This document shows, in pieces, positions 9,128 to 16,953 of a stretch of DNA of 50,469 nucleotides. This DNA comes from Candidatus Aerophobota bacterium (GTDB lineage Bacteria > Aerophobota > Aerophobia > Aerophobales > B3-G15), in assembly GCA_030615365.1 (NCBI GenBank), contig JAUWZM010000010.1, forward strand, positions 1 to 50,469. Direction: 5' to 3'. Under the pieces are notes generated by a model. It searched no databases. It saw nothing but the letters and a program-made list of their open reading frames with translations, and was not told the DNA's origin. Numbering within the stretch: position 1 is the first letter of the stretch; the number at the start of each line of letters is the position of its first letter. A program made the position numbers and the translations under genes.

Positions 9128-9137
9128 CATAAAGATT

Positions 9138-9240
9138 AATTTCTTCTTTCCAAACGCGGGAGGCATAGTCATTTCTAACTATACCCTATCGGTTATCCTC
9201 CATAGATGGATTCCTTAGATAGGATAACTCGAAGAAACCT
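9138..9240 (-). promoter_or_regulatory. Moco (molybdenum cofactor) riboswitch aptamer
   Basis: The minus-strand leader contains AGAAATGACTATGCCTCCCG followed by CGTTTGGAAAG. This matches the conserved core of the Moco RNA motif as I remember it from the E. coli moaA leader (GAAATGA hairpin, GCCTCCCG, then CTGGAAAG). The hairpin GGTATAG/CTATGCC closes the tetraloop-receptor-like part. TTATCCT/AGGATAA and TCCAT/ATGGA form the other helices, and a P1 stem pairs GGTTTCTTC (9231-9239) with GAAGAAATT (9138-9146). The downstream platform is a terminator, which suggests an OFF switch. The tungsten-cofactor variant cannot be excluded. Confidence 0.88.
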
Positions 9241-9242
9241 TA

Positions 9243-9270
9243 GATATAAGGTACAAGATTAAGATATCAA
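9243..9270 (-). promoter_or_regulatory. Probable sigma-70 promoter of the riboswitch-wtpA transcript
   Basis: On the minus strand TTGATA (9270-9265) and TATATC (9248-9243) are separated by 16 bp just upstream of the aptamer and just after the end of the small gene at 9300. Both boxes are close to consensus. Position fits transcription starting at the base of P1. Confidence 0.5.
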
Positions 9271-9299
9271 AGAATTCAGAGATAAAAATGTTGCTCTCT

Positions 9300-9470
9300 T
9301 TATTCGACTTTATTTACTTTTATTACAACTTCCCTTATTTCTTCTTCTTTTCTCTTCAAAGGATCAACCATAGCGAAAGTTAAACCTTTCACCATATTTT
9401 GCAAAAAATCATTTAGAAAAATCTTTTCACCATTCACGGTAACTTCTACAGATTTTTTTTCGTTCCTCAT
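9300..9470 (-). CDS. 56-aa conserved-looking small protein after mobB
   Basis: The ATG at 9470 overlaps the mobB stop in a 4 bp ATGA, and a 56-residue frame (MRNEKKSVEVTVNGEKIFLN...) runs to 9300. It opens with a short beta-strand-like VEVTVNGEKIFLNDF, then a helix-like LQNMVKGLTFAMV, and ends in a charged tail. The tight coupling argues that it is translated. Similar small proteins with a VNG-x3-LN-xF pattern and an LGMV-like helix occur beside mobB/formate dehydrogenase genes in anaerobes; this is from memory and no function is known to me. It is too short for many gene finders. Confidence 0.75.
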   Translation of the reverse strand: MRNEKKSVEVTVNGEKIFLNDFLQNMVKGLTFAMVDPLKRKEEEIREVVIKVNKVE

Positions 9471-9967
9471 AGAATCTTCTCCAGAAAGTCTACCATCGCA
9501 GAGATTTGATCTGGCTTAAAGACAGGTTTACTTACCTTTAAATTAGCATCACTAACTATAGCAATAACTTCATCCAAGGGAGAGTAAACCTGCTCGCTAA
9601 TCCCTTTGCGAAGAATCTCTACTTTCTTTAATCTTTGTTCCCTGCTAAATCCTTCTACTAATACTATATCAAAATCATAAAAAAACAAGTCAACTATTTT
9701 TAAAATATCAATGCTTTCCCCTACCCTCTTTTGAAATACAATTTCTTCTGGCGAGGTCAAAAGAACGCCGCTGCTTCCCTTCTTTGAGAACTTATAGGAA
9801 TCTTTCCCTTTCCTATCCATATCAAAACCATGGGGACAATTTTTAACCGTCCCTACTTTGTATCCTCTTCCTGTTAACTCTGGAATTAAATGTAGGATAA
9901 GAGTAGTCTTCCCCACATCAGACTTTCCAACTATTCCCAAAACAAACGGTATTTTAGCTTGTCCCAT
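9467..9967 (-). CDS. mobB: Molybdopterin-guanine dinucleotide biosynthesis adaptor MobB
   Basis: A 166-residue P-loop GTPase-like protein. Walker A GKSDVGKTT lies at residues 14-22. KVGTVKNCPHGFDMDRKGKD and the SPEEIVFQKR and VEGF segments are MobB marks. MobB binds GTP and assists MobA in forming the guanine dinucleotide form of the cofactor; no mobA is visible here. It is upstream of the riboswitch, so it is probably expressed independently of the aptamer. No strong ribosome binding site is seen before the ATG. Confidence 0.93.
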   Translation of the reverse strand: MGQAKIPFVLGIVGKSDVGKTTLILHLIPELTGRGYKVGTVKNCPHGFDMDRKGKDSYKFSKKGSSGVLLTSPEEIVFQKRVGESIDILKIVDLFFYDFDIVLVEGFSREQRLKKVEILRKGISEQVYSPLDEVIAIVSDANLKVSKPVFKPDQISAMVDFLEKIL

Positions 9968-10446
9968 TTGGCTTGTTCTTCTTCATATAGCTACACCTTC
10001 CTTTTCAACAAAGTAATGAATGGGTAAAAGGGCGTTCTGTGTTGTTGACTCCGAGGAGCAGAGCAAGGAGCCGCACCCTTTAGGGTGCGCATGAATGCAG
10101 GTTTCACACAGGCAAGATGCCTGTGCTACCAACCTGCGGCTACCAAGATTGTTTCGCTCGCAGCCAACGGAGTTCACTGAGTATTTACGTTCTTAATCAC
10201 CTCATCTTAATAGTCTTATTTTATAAGAAAACAGGTATCTGTCAAAACCAAGGGTTACCACAATACATCTTAACGGAACTATATGTGCAAGGTGATACAC
10301 TTTTATGCAGAGGGCGATAAATAATTAAAAAGGCTTCCAAGATTGGAAGCCTTTTTAATTCGCATTGTCTTATTCTTTTCTTTTCATTTGATAAACAAGG
10401 ATTTCTGCCCGGGAAAAAGACAGAAACCCTTGTTGGTTTCCTTTTT
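9968..10446. repeat. Gene-free gap with palindromic repeats
   Basis: Two hairpin-forming repeats stand out: GCACCCTTTAGGGTGC (10073-10088) and CACAGGCAAGATGCCTGTG (10107-10125), the second set in wording typical of dispersed palindromic repeats of environmental bacteria. Short open frames here consist of this repeat and are not convincing. The right part carries the two hairpins downstream of the solute-binding protein gene. Confidence 0.65.
10327..10356 (-). terminator. Bidirectional intrinsic terminator
   Basis: AAAAAGGCTTCC and GGAAGCCTTTTT form a perfect stem with a 6-base loop and T tracts on both strands. It lies downstream of the solute-binding protein gene. A second long hairpin (AACAAGG-TTTCTG with CAGAAA-CCTTGTT, 10394-10434) is nearer to the stop codon. 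Confidence 0.85.
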
Positions 10447-12402
10447 TTACTTTTCCCAGAAAGCTTGGTACAAACGACCATATGTACCATACCCTACAGA
10501 CATACCAGTGTAAGTATCGATGTCGATATTTTTCAGGTTGATATTCGTTATAGAGGGAGTAGATATCATACCGACAACGCCGAGGTACCAGAGATTATCA
10601 GCCCAGATGTCGAACACTTCCTGCAGCACCTTGCCTCTTTCCTCTTCTGAAAGATAGGGGACCCCATCATACAAGAACCACATTCTTTTTACCTCATCCG
10701 GTGGCTCTTCACCACTTTCACCATTTGTATCCCACCAGTCATCCCACAGGGGAGCCCAAAAATCCCCATACAAATAACTACCCAGCATGCCTGCTGCAAC
10801 AGCGGGTTCCGCAGTAGCACCGAAGCCCCAACTGGAAACCATAAAATCACCTGCAGCAAAAAGCACGAACAAATAGCTGTCCTCTACAGGGTTAAGAGAG
10901 GTCTTAATCCCAACTTCTTCCCAGTACTCTTTAACTAGTTCATAGAGCAAAGAAGGGAAAGAACTGGAAATGGTCATTATTATGTGGAGAGACTCGCCAT
11001 CGGGTCTAAGACGATATCCTTCTTTATTTCGTTTATCCAATCCCATTTCATCTAAAAGTTTATTTGCTCTTTCCGGGTCATATTCAGCATAAGCTCTTGC
11101 CCATTCCTCTTTGTAAAAGCTGCAACTTGGATGAACTGTTGCTTGACGTGGTGTGCCTCTTTCCAAAAAGGAAACCTCATTGATTTCCTCACGATTGATT
11201 GCCGAAGATAAGGCTCGGCGAAATCTTACATCTCTTAAAAGCTTACTTATACCCTGGTCTTTAGGGTAATTCTGGCTAAAGAAAAGAGTGTAAGCATTAC
11301 CCCTAAGGCTCTTGAGTAACCAAACGTAATATCCTCCTTTTTCTGCTCCTTCCATCAAAACAGGGTAATCTTTTGGTGTAGTCCAATTGAAATCCATATA
11401 ATCGTATTCTCCTGCTGTCATCTTAAGAATTAACGTTTCCTTGTCTATCAACGGAGTAGATTTAACCGTATCAATATAAGGAAGTTGATTACCAGCAGTA
11501 TCTATCTTAAAATAATAGGGATTTCTCTCAAATACCATCCCTTCGGGTAAAAGTTTTTTTGTTACCCAGGGACCAACAGAGGGAATATCTATATTCGGTT
11601 GATGCCAGGCATCAAAAAATCTTTTTGTATTAAAAAGCTGCCACCAATAATCGTAATTATTCTCTTTTGCCAGCTCATCTGCTTTGGGATTATAGTCTAT
11701 GTGATATTTTTCAAGAGCATGTTTGGGCAGAAAGATATAATTTTGAGCTCCCCTGAATCCTGCGCCGGATAGATGCCAAATTATAGTCCAATAAGATTTA
11801 CTGAAATGGAATCTAACAGTGTAATCATCTACTTTTTCTACAGTCATTAACTCCCCACCGGGCATCCATTGGTTTGGTTTAACTGCTGTGATATCATCAT
11901 TTAAAACAACAGCTTCCCAGTAGAAGAGAATGTCATCTGCTGTAAAAGGTGCACCATCTGACCATTTCATTCCTTTTCTTAAGTACAGGGTAAAAGTTTT
12001 CCCATCTTCTGAGAAATCCCAGCCTTTGGCAATGTTGGGAACTACTTTTTGACCCTTACGATCCAGATTAAGCATATACTCAATCGTGCGATGTGAAGTT
12101 GGATCATGGATAACCAGAGATCGGAGAGCCATGCGAAGCACCCCACCATATCTTCCAACCTCTTCGAATGGTTTATCCACTAAAGGCTCCTCAGGAAGTC
12201 TTTTCTCTATTGGGGGAAGCTCACCCTCGGCTACTTTTAATCGTAACATGGGAGCTTCATTGAACTTGTCTATTTTATTTCCTGTAGCTTCTTCGTACTC
12301 TTGAAGAGTAGCCCACTGCCAGGTTGTCTCAGCTAAAAGTGGACCTGCTACTAATAAACATATTGCCCCACTTAACAATACAACCATTAGTTTCCTTATC
12401 AC
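10447..12402 (-). CDS. ABC transporter substrate-binding protein, family 5 (oligopeptide/sugar type)
   Basis: A 651-residue secreted protein starting at GTG 12402 behind AAGGAGG. A signal peptide (MIRKLMVVLLSGAICLLVAG, cleavage near AETTW) precedes a SBP_bac_5 fold: LRMALRSL, KGWDFSEDGKTFTLYLRKGM, KWSDGAPFTADDILFYWEAV near residues 145-170 and VRFRRALSSAINREEIN near 390. Family 5 proteins bind peptides, oligosaccharides or nickel for an ABC importer. No permease or ATPase genes accompany it, so it is an orphan here. The long 60-residue region before the SBP fold is common in relatives from anaerobic candidate phyla. Ligand is unknown. Confidence 0.92.
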   Translation of the reverse strand: MIRKLMVVLLSGAICLLVAGPLLAETTWQWATLQEYEEATGNKIDKFNEAPMLRLKVAEGELPPIEKRLPEEPLVDKPFEEVGRYGGVLRMALRSLVIHDPTSHRTIEYMLNLDRKGQKVVPNIAKGWDFSEDGKTFTLYLRKGMKWSDGAPFTADDILFYWEAVVLNDDITAVKPNQWMPGGELMTVEKVDDYTVRFHFSKSYWTIIWHLSGAGFRGAQNYIFLPKHALEKYHIDYNPKADELAKENNYDYWWQLFNTKRFFDAWHQPNIDIPSVGPWVTKKLLPEGMVFERNPYYFKIDTAGNQLPYIDTVKSTPLIDKETLILKMTAGEYDYMDFNWTTPKDYPVLMEGAEKGGYYVWLLKSLRGNAYTLFFSQNYPKDQGISKLLRDVRFRRALSSAINREEINEVSFLERGTPRQATVHPSCSFYKEEWARAYAEYDPERANKLLDEMGLDKRNKEGYRLRPDGESLHIIMTISSSFPSLLYELVKEYWEEVGIKTSLNPVEDSYLFVLFAAGDFMVSSWGFGATAEPAVAAGMLGSYLYGDFWAPLWDDWWDTNGESGEEPPDEVKRMWFLYDGVPYLSEEERGKVLQEVFDIWADNLWYLGVVGMISTPSITNINLKNIDIDTYTGMSVGYGTYGRLYQAFWEK

Positions 12403-12525
12403 TTTTTTCCTCCTTGGTTCCTTATTTTCTCATCTCTTCTAATCTCGTCTCATTATTTTTTCAGCATCACCTCCCCCGGCCTTATTTTTAGCTCTTTTCT
12501 TGCCAAAAATCTAACTTCATTAGTA

Positions 12526-12553
12526 ATTGTTAACACATTTTCTTTTTTGTCAA
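12526..12553 (-). promoter_or_regulatory. Candidate promoter of the solute-binding protein gene
   Basis: On the minus strand a perfect TTGACA (12553-12548) is followed after 16 bp by AACAAT (12531-12526), leaving a leader of about 120 bases before the GTG. The -10 box is only four of six. Confidence 0.4.
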
Positions 12554-12687
12554 GTGAATGCCTTTGGCTACAATGATGCTGTACGTTTTGAACCTAAAAA
12601 CTTAAGACGATGCGATTACTTTAGGAAAGTGAAGAGAGTCGGGACAGCTCTGAAACTTTTCCAGAAAATGGCAAAAATAAGATATTT

Positions 12688-12715
12688 TTGACAAAATCCT
12701 TATCCATATTATAAT
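12688..12715 (+). promoter_or_regulatory. Strong sigma-70 promoter upstream of the NIF3-like gene
   Basis: TTGACA (12688-12693) and TATAAT (12710-12715) are both perfect and 16 bp apart. No coding frame starts until 12948, so the transcript carries a leader of more than 220 bases. Confidence 0.75.
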
Positions 12716-12947
12716 AGAAGCGAATTTGAAAGCTAAAAAAATACTCACGGTACGCAAAATGCAGTGTGAGGGAACGAAGAAGTAGATCAGGCAATGAGCT
12801 CTACTTCCATGCTGGGAGCAGGAGTGCCACAAAATACCGGCAATCTTTTGTGTGATGGCATAAGAAAGATTCTCCTCCCTATGAAAAAGAAGGTAAAATC
12901 CAGGACACATCTTTTCTAAAGAATATTTAAAGCGATGAGGTAAAATC
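12716..12947 (+). ncRNA. Structured leader or small RNA, class unknown
   Basis: Between the strong promoter and the NIF3-like gene lie three consecutive potential hairpins: CTCAC/GTGAG (about 12748-12772), GAAGTAGA/TCTACTTC (about 12778-12808) and CACAAAA/TTTTGTG (about 12828-12862). I could not match it to T-box, SRP, 6S, M-box or other familiar RNAs. It may be a cis-regulatory leader or a small RNA; no terminator is visible. The opposite-strand open frame over this region looks like chance. Confidence 0.35.
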
Positions 12948-13715
12948 ATGATCAAACGTGATACAATAATTGAATATCTATCCGATTATTTTGCCGACTA
13001 CAAGGCAAAGGCAATCCAGAAGGATCCCCATATGGGAAATGGGGTACAAATCATCGGTAAAGATAGGGTAAAAAGAGTTGTGCTGGGCGTGAGTCTTAGT
13101 GTCGCTCTCATTGAAAAAGCAATAGAGAAGGGAGCTCAACTTCTCATAGTCCACCATGGAATCAATTTTTCAAATCTTAACGGGTTTGTTGATACCTCAC
13201 TGAAGAAGCGACTAAAATTGATTTTGGAAAACGATTTGACCCTTTTGGGATTCCATTATCTCCTCGATGCCCATCCAAAAATTGGTAATAATGCAGTGAT
13301 TATAAAGAGGCTCAGTGGAACCATATTGGGTCCCTTTTCCCATGAATGGGGATTCTATGCCCGTTTTAAGAGAAGGATGAAAATTGAAGAGATTATCGTT
13401 AATTGTCAGAGACTATTCAACCACAAGATTGTCCATATACCAGGGAAAAAGGAGGAGGTTGAAATTTTTGCCGTTATCTCGGGGAGGGGCGTTCCTTACA
13501 ATACTAATGAGCTGGTCGAGAAGAAAGCTGAGCTCCTGATCACCGGAGAGATAAGCGAGTGGAATCCGGAGATGTTCAAGGAAGCGGACATCCACTACCT
13601 TGCCTGTGGTCATTATGCCACTGAGGTTCTCGGAATTAAAGAGTTAACCGAGATATTGAAGAGAAGGTTTCAAGAATTAGAGATAGAGTACATTGACATC
13701 CCCAATGAAATATAA
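12948..13715 (+). CDS. NIF3-like dinuclear metal-centre protein
   Basis: A 255-residue member of the NIF3/YbgI (DUF34) family. LLIVHHGINF (residues 65-74) supplies two metal-binding His. LLGFHYLLDAHPKIGNN near 99-115 supplies further ligands. GEISEWNPEMFKEADIHYLACGHYATE near the C terminus gives the closing H-x3-E motif. The protein binds two metal ions. Its reaction is unsettled in the literature: it is often annotated GTP cyclohydrolase I type 2 without support. It is a single gene behind a strong promoter and a long leader. Confidence 0.9.
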   Translation: MIKRDTIIEYLSDYFADYKAKAIQKDPHMGNGVQIIGKDRVKRVVLGVSLSVALIEKAIEKGAQLLIVHHGINFSNLNGFVDTSLKKRLKLILENDLTLLGFHYLLDAHPKIGNNAVIIKRLSGTILGPFSHEWGFYARFKRRMKIEEIIVNCQRLFNHKIVHIPGKKEEVEIFAVISGRGVPYNTNELVEKKAELLITGEISEWNPEMFKEADIHYLACGHYATEVLGIKELTEILKRRFQELEIEYIDIPNEI

Positions 13716-13737
13716 GAAAAAGTAGGGGAGGACTCAC

Positions 13738-13801
13738 TCTTACCAAAAATACTTGCTAATAAAGAATATGAAAACATATTAAATTATTTTTTGACAATAA
13801 T
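13738..13801 (+). repeat. Diverged solitary copy of the terminal repeat
   Basis: ACCAAAAATACTTGCTAATA and the following bases through TTTTTTGACAATAAT parallel positions 80-139 of the window (ACTAAAACACTTGATAATA ... CTTTTGACAATAC) with about 70% identity and the same length. It ends at the same TTGACAATA border. It looks like the eroded end of an older element of the same family, lying just upstream of the URO-D gene. Confidence 0.5.
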
Positions 13802-13822
13802 CAAAAATAGGAACAATCTGCA

Positions 13823-14902
13823 ATGACTTCTAAAGAGAGAATAAAACGCACCGTTAGTTTTGGAACACCGGATAAAACTCCATTTTGTTTTATGGAAGAT
13901 GAAACAATGAGAGATCGAAAAAATATCTCTAAATTTTTTCCTCGCTTTAACGAAAAGGAAAAAAGTGAACTGCAAACCCTGCTACAAAAACACTCCTTTG
14001 ATATCTGTCAGCTTTATCCTGAGGCAGCAAAAGAAAATGATTTTACCTGGGGATCAGGCTTGAGAGCTATTCGAAGTGGTAAAATCGCTAAGGACTTTTT
14101 CATTGATGAGTGGGGGATAACCTGGCGCAAAGATAACTTTCCTATTGCACATCCACTTGCAGACTGGGAAAAATGGAAAAATTTTCATATCCCTGATCCT
14201 CATTCTCCACATCGCTTTAGCAAAGCAGAAAAAATAATTAGGAAACGGGAGGATAAATATCTTCTTGCCTGGGACTTTCTCACGATTTTTGAGCGATTCT
14301 GGATGTTACGTGGCTTTAACAAAGTCTTTACCGATCCTTATCTTTATCCCCAAAAATTCTTAGCATTGCGTGATGCTATTGTGGAATACAATATCGGAAT
14401 GGTACAGGAATGGGCAAAAAGAGATGTGGATGGCATCTTTTTCAGTGATGATTGGGGAAGTCAAAAAGCGCTCCTGATAAATCCAAAAGACTGGCGAAAA
14501 TACTATAAACCATGTTACAAAAAAATATTTGGGTTAACAAGAGCAAAGGGTCTGGACGTTTTTTTTCATAGTGATGGTGATATCTCTACGATTATCCCTG
14601 ATCTAATAGAGTGTGGAGTTAATGTTATACAGCCGGTTCAACCAGGAGCAATGGACCTTCAAGGATTAGGAGATAAATATGCTGGTAAGTTGTGCTTTTG
14701 GGGTGGAATTGACTGTCAAAAAACACTATGCCGGGGAACGCCAGACGATATCAAGGAAGAAATAAGCTGGCTAAAAAAAACTTTAGGTACGAAGGAAGGG
14801 GGATATATCGGAGGGTTGCACAGTATTCTTCCTGATGTGCCTAAGAAAAATATTCTTGCTCTGTATCAAACATTTTTAGAACCTGTAGGAGATGATTGCT
14901 GA
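13823..14902 (+). CDS. Uroporphyrinogen decarboxylase (URO-D) family protein
   Basis: A 359-residue TIM-barrel protein of the URO-D/MtaA/CmuA superfamily. It opens with MTSKERIKRTVSFGTPDKTPF and has VDGIFFSDDWGSQKALLINP, FFHSDGDISTIIPDLIECGVNVIQPVQP and FWGGIDCQKTLCRGTPDDIKEE. These are typical of the many URO-D paralogues in anaerobes that act in methyl transfer or unknown metabolism rather than haem synthesis. No other tetrapyrrole genes are nearby. A wrecked second paralogue follows directly. Substrate unknown. Confidence 0.88.
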   Translation: MTSKERIKRTVSFGTPDKTPFCFMEDETMRDRKNISKFFPRFNEKEKSELQTLLQKHSFDICQLYPEAAKENDFTWGSGLRAIRSGKIAKDFFIDEWGITWRKDNFPIAHPLADWEKWKNFHIPDPHSPHRFSKAEKIIRKREDKYLLAWDFLTIFERFWMLRGFNKVFTDPYLYPQKFLALRDAIVEYNIGMVQEWAKRDVDGIFFSDDWGSQKALLINPKDWRKYYKPCYKKIFGLTRAKGLDVFFHSDGDISTIIPDLIECGVNVIQPVQPGAMDLQGLGDKYAGKLCFWGGIDCQKTLCRGTPDDIKEEISWLKKTLGTKEGGYIGGLHSILPDVPKKNILALYQTFLEPVGDDC

Positions 14903-14949
14903 TTTAATTTTCAAAACTCAAATACCCAAGATTGATGAGGAAAAGAAAA

Positions 14950-15275
14950 ATGACTCCTAAAGAAAGAGTAATAGCTCAGATAACACATAAAGAAACAGAT
15001 TTTATCCCCTATAATTTGTTTTTTGAGGAAGAAAGTGATAAAACCCTGATTGAACAGGGTGCGCTAATTTTGTGGTGGTCTTGGTTCTCAAAGCATCATC
15101 CCCTTTGGCACTCCATCTGAAATAAAAGCAGAGGTGAGAAAGCTCTGCCAGGAAATGGGTAAAGGAGGAGGATACATCCTTTCACCTGCAAAAGCAATAC
15201 AACCTGAAACTCCAACAGGAGAATGCGGTAGCATTAATTGAAGTTTTTGCAGAGCAGGCCGGGATACATATTTAA
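14950..15275 (+). pseudogene. Remnant of a second URO-D family gene, large internal deletion
   Basis: The frame from ATG 14950 (MTPKERVIAQITHKETDFIPYN) is a good URO-D N terminus but stops at 15120 after about 37 homologous residues. The sequence then resumes in another frame with FCGGLGSQSIIPFGTPSEIK and GKGGGYILSPAKAIQPETPT, the URO-D C-terminal motifs, and after one more frameshift ENAVALIEVFAEQAG to a stop at 15275. About 250 residues of the barrel are missing. It is a dead paralogue of the gene just upstream. Confidence 0.85.
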
Positions 15276-15520
15276 TGTATACCGAAAATTCTGCCATTGA
15301 CCTTATATTTGTTCATAACCATCCTTCAGGAAACCCAGAACCTTCCGAGAGTGATAAAGATATTACAGAAGATTTGGTTTTTGCTGGCACTTTTATGCAG
15401 ATTAAAGTTCTGGATCATATTATCATAAGGGATAATAAATACTTTAGTTTTGCTGGTAAAGAATTGATTGAAGAATATAACCTAAATTTTTTGAGTATGA
15501 AAAGAGAAAAGAATGTTTAA
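15275..15520 (+). pseudogene. radC: C-terminal fragment of RadC/JAB-domain protein
   Basis: Eighty-one residues containing the JAMM metalloprotease-like motif HNHPSG then S-x2-D, followed by ITEDLVFAGTFMQIKVLDHIII and YFSFAGKELI, which are the RadC C-terminal half. The normal protein has about 220 residues with a helix-hairpin-helix N-terminal region, absent here. The junction with the URO-D remnant is a TAATG overlap, so the deletion fused two broken genes. RadC proteins are often mobile-element associated; function is not established. Possibly translated but unlikely to be functional. Confidence 0.8.
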
Positions 15521-16550
15521 ACCAAGATTTAGATACACAAACAAAACAGTGCGGTTACTTACCAGAATTTCTGCAGCAAGAGAGGTAATTCTTAATTCAC
15601 CTTTAATTCCCAGATGGGAAGTAGCTTTAAGGCGTGAGGCAATAATACACAGTGCCCATTCATCCACGAGTATTGAGGGAAACAGGTTATCCTTAGAGCA
15701 GGTAAATGATTTAGTCCATGGAAGGGAAGTAATGGCTACCCGAAAGGATAAGCAGGAAGTCTTGAATTATCTAAATGCCCTGGAAAATATTGGAAAGTTA
15801 ACAAAAGGAGGGGTTGTACTCGAGAAAGATATTTTGAATATCCATCGTATGTTGACAAAAGATGTCTTAGGCAATCCGGGTGATTGTGGGAGTTATCGCA
15901 CTCGCTATGTCGTAGTAGCAAATAGACTTACTGGACAGATCTTTTTTAGACCACCAAAAAATGAAGATGTGCCGGGTTTAATAAGAGACCTGCTTAAATG
16001 GATAAACTCCGGTGAAATAAAAGAATTCGATCCTATTCTTGAAGCAGGAATAGCCCATTATGAATTCGTTAGAATACATCCTTTTGCTGACGGGAATGGC
16101 AGAACTACAAGAGTCCTGGCAACTTTGATTCTTTATTTACGAGGTTTTGACACCAAGCAATTCTTTTGCCTTGATGATTACTATGACTCTGATAGGCAGT
16201 CATACTACAAGGCATTGCAAAGCGTTGACCGAAAAACTTTGGATTTGACTTACTGGTTGGAATATTTCGTTGAAGGAGTAAATGTAAGTATTCAGACCAT
16301 TAAGGAAAGAGTAGTAAGACTTAGCAGCGAAAGGTTGAGAAAAACGGAAAGAGGGCAGATTGCTTTAACTGAAAGACAGATGCAGATAGTAGAATTTATA
16401 AACCAGAATAGCAAAATAGCAATTGGTGATATCTCAAAGATGTTTAAAATCACGAGACAGGCTGCACTAAAAGAAGTTTCCAAATTGGTGGATCTGGGTG
16501 TGGTTAAATTACGGGGGAAGGGGAGAGGCGCTCACTATGTATTGGCATAA
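15513..16550 (+). CDS. Fic/DOC family protein with winged-helix C terminus
   Basis: A 345-residue class II Fic protein. The inhibitory helix S-x3-E-G-N occurs at residues 51-57 (SSTSIEGN) and the catalytic loop HPFADGNGRTTR starts at H189. The final 70 residues (TERQMQIVEFI... ITRQAALKEVSKLVDLGVVK) form a winged helix-turn-helix. Such proteins AMPylate targets when the inhibitory helix is displaced, and the winged helix suggests DNA binding or autoregulation. All catalytic residues are present. It overlaps the RadC remnant by 8 bp and lies at the edge of the defence island. Confidence 0.93.
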   Translation: MFKPRFRYTNKTVRLLTRISAAREVILNSPLIPRWEVALRREAIIHSAHSSTSIEGNRLSLEQVNDLVHGREVMATRKDKQEVLNYLNALENIGKLTKGGVVLEKDILNIHRMLTKDVLGNPGDCGSYRTRYVVVANRLTGQIFFRPPKNEDVPGLIRDLLKWINSGEIKEFDPILEAGIAHYEFVRIHPFADGNGRTTRVLATLILYLRGFDTKQFFCLDDYYDSDRQSYYKALQSVDRKTLDLTYWLEYFVEGVNVSIQTIKERVVRLSSERLRKTERGQIALTERQMQIVEFINQNSKIAIGDISKMFKITRQAALKEVSKLVDLGVVKLRGKGRGAHYVLA

Positions 16551-16556
16551 AACTAG

Positions 16557-16593
16557 TTGTCATTTAGGTTGTCATTTAGGTTGTCATTCTAGG
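16557..16593 (+). repeat. Three tandem 12 bp repeats after fic
   Basis: TTGTCATTTAGG occurs twice in perfect tandem and a third time as TTGTCATTCTAGG, immediately after the fic stop. It runs into the AGGAGG ribosome binding site of the following broken gene. It could be slippage or a small operator array for the winged-helix Fic protein. Confidence 0.85.
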
Positions 16594-16603
16594 AGGGGTG
16601 CTT

Positions 16604-16867
16604 ATGGACAGACTCAGTAGTGAATAAACTGATTTTATAACCAGATGTCTGAGAGAAAGTAGGCCCTTGCCCGATAATTACAGGTATGTCATCCCCTTTG
16701 AGGCAAAAAAGGAATATGAACTAACATATGAATATCAATATTACTTTAAGTTTCTTTCCCCTGTAAGTTATGATCTTTTCTTTCAGGATTTGAGGGAAGG
16801 GAAATATCAAACATTCAGATCGAGAATTGAAGCTGAATTAGAGGATATTGGGCGGGCAAAAGCTTAG
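16604..16867 (+). pseudogene. Fragment of a DNA methylase-like gene
   Basis: Behind AGGAGG, ATG 16604 opens MDRLSSE, an in-frame TAA, then TDFITRCLRESRPLPDN, YRYVIPFEAKKEYELTYE. This resembles the N terminus of type III Mod-like adenine methylases (a GKPLPD-x-Y ... KKEYEL pattern), from memory. The following residues do not continue the methylase, and after the stop at 16867 another plausible stretch (FFGPPNEDLNPFEKLFGF) runs on to the 29 bp repeat. It appears to be a degraded methylase scrap, one of three in this region. Confidence 0.45.
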
Positions 16868-16953
16868 AAAGTAGATTCTTCATTTCAAAAAATTGAATTT
16901 TTCGGGCCACCCAATGAAGATCTTAACCCTTTTGAGAAATTATTTGGGTTTAA

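Noticed and set aside
9983..10177. 64-residue open frame on the minus strand
   Set aside because: It is made of palindromic repeat sequence (CETCIHAHPKGCGSLLCSS), a known type of false gene.
12602..12955. 117-residue open frame on the minus strand
   Set aside because: It lies opposite the strong promoter and structured leader of the NIF3-like gene, has many Cys/His/Ser residues typical of chance frames, and shows no ribosome binding site or family motif.
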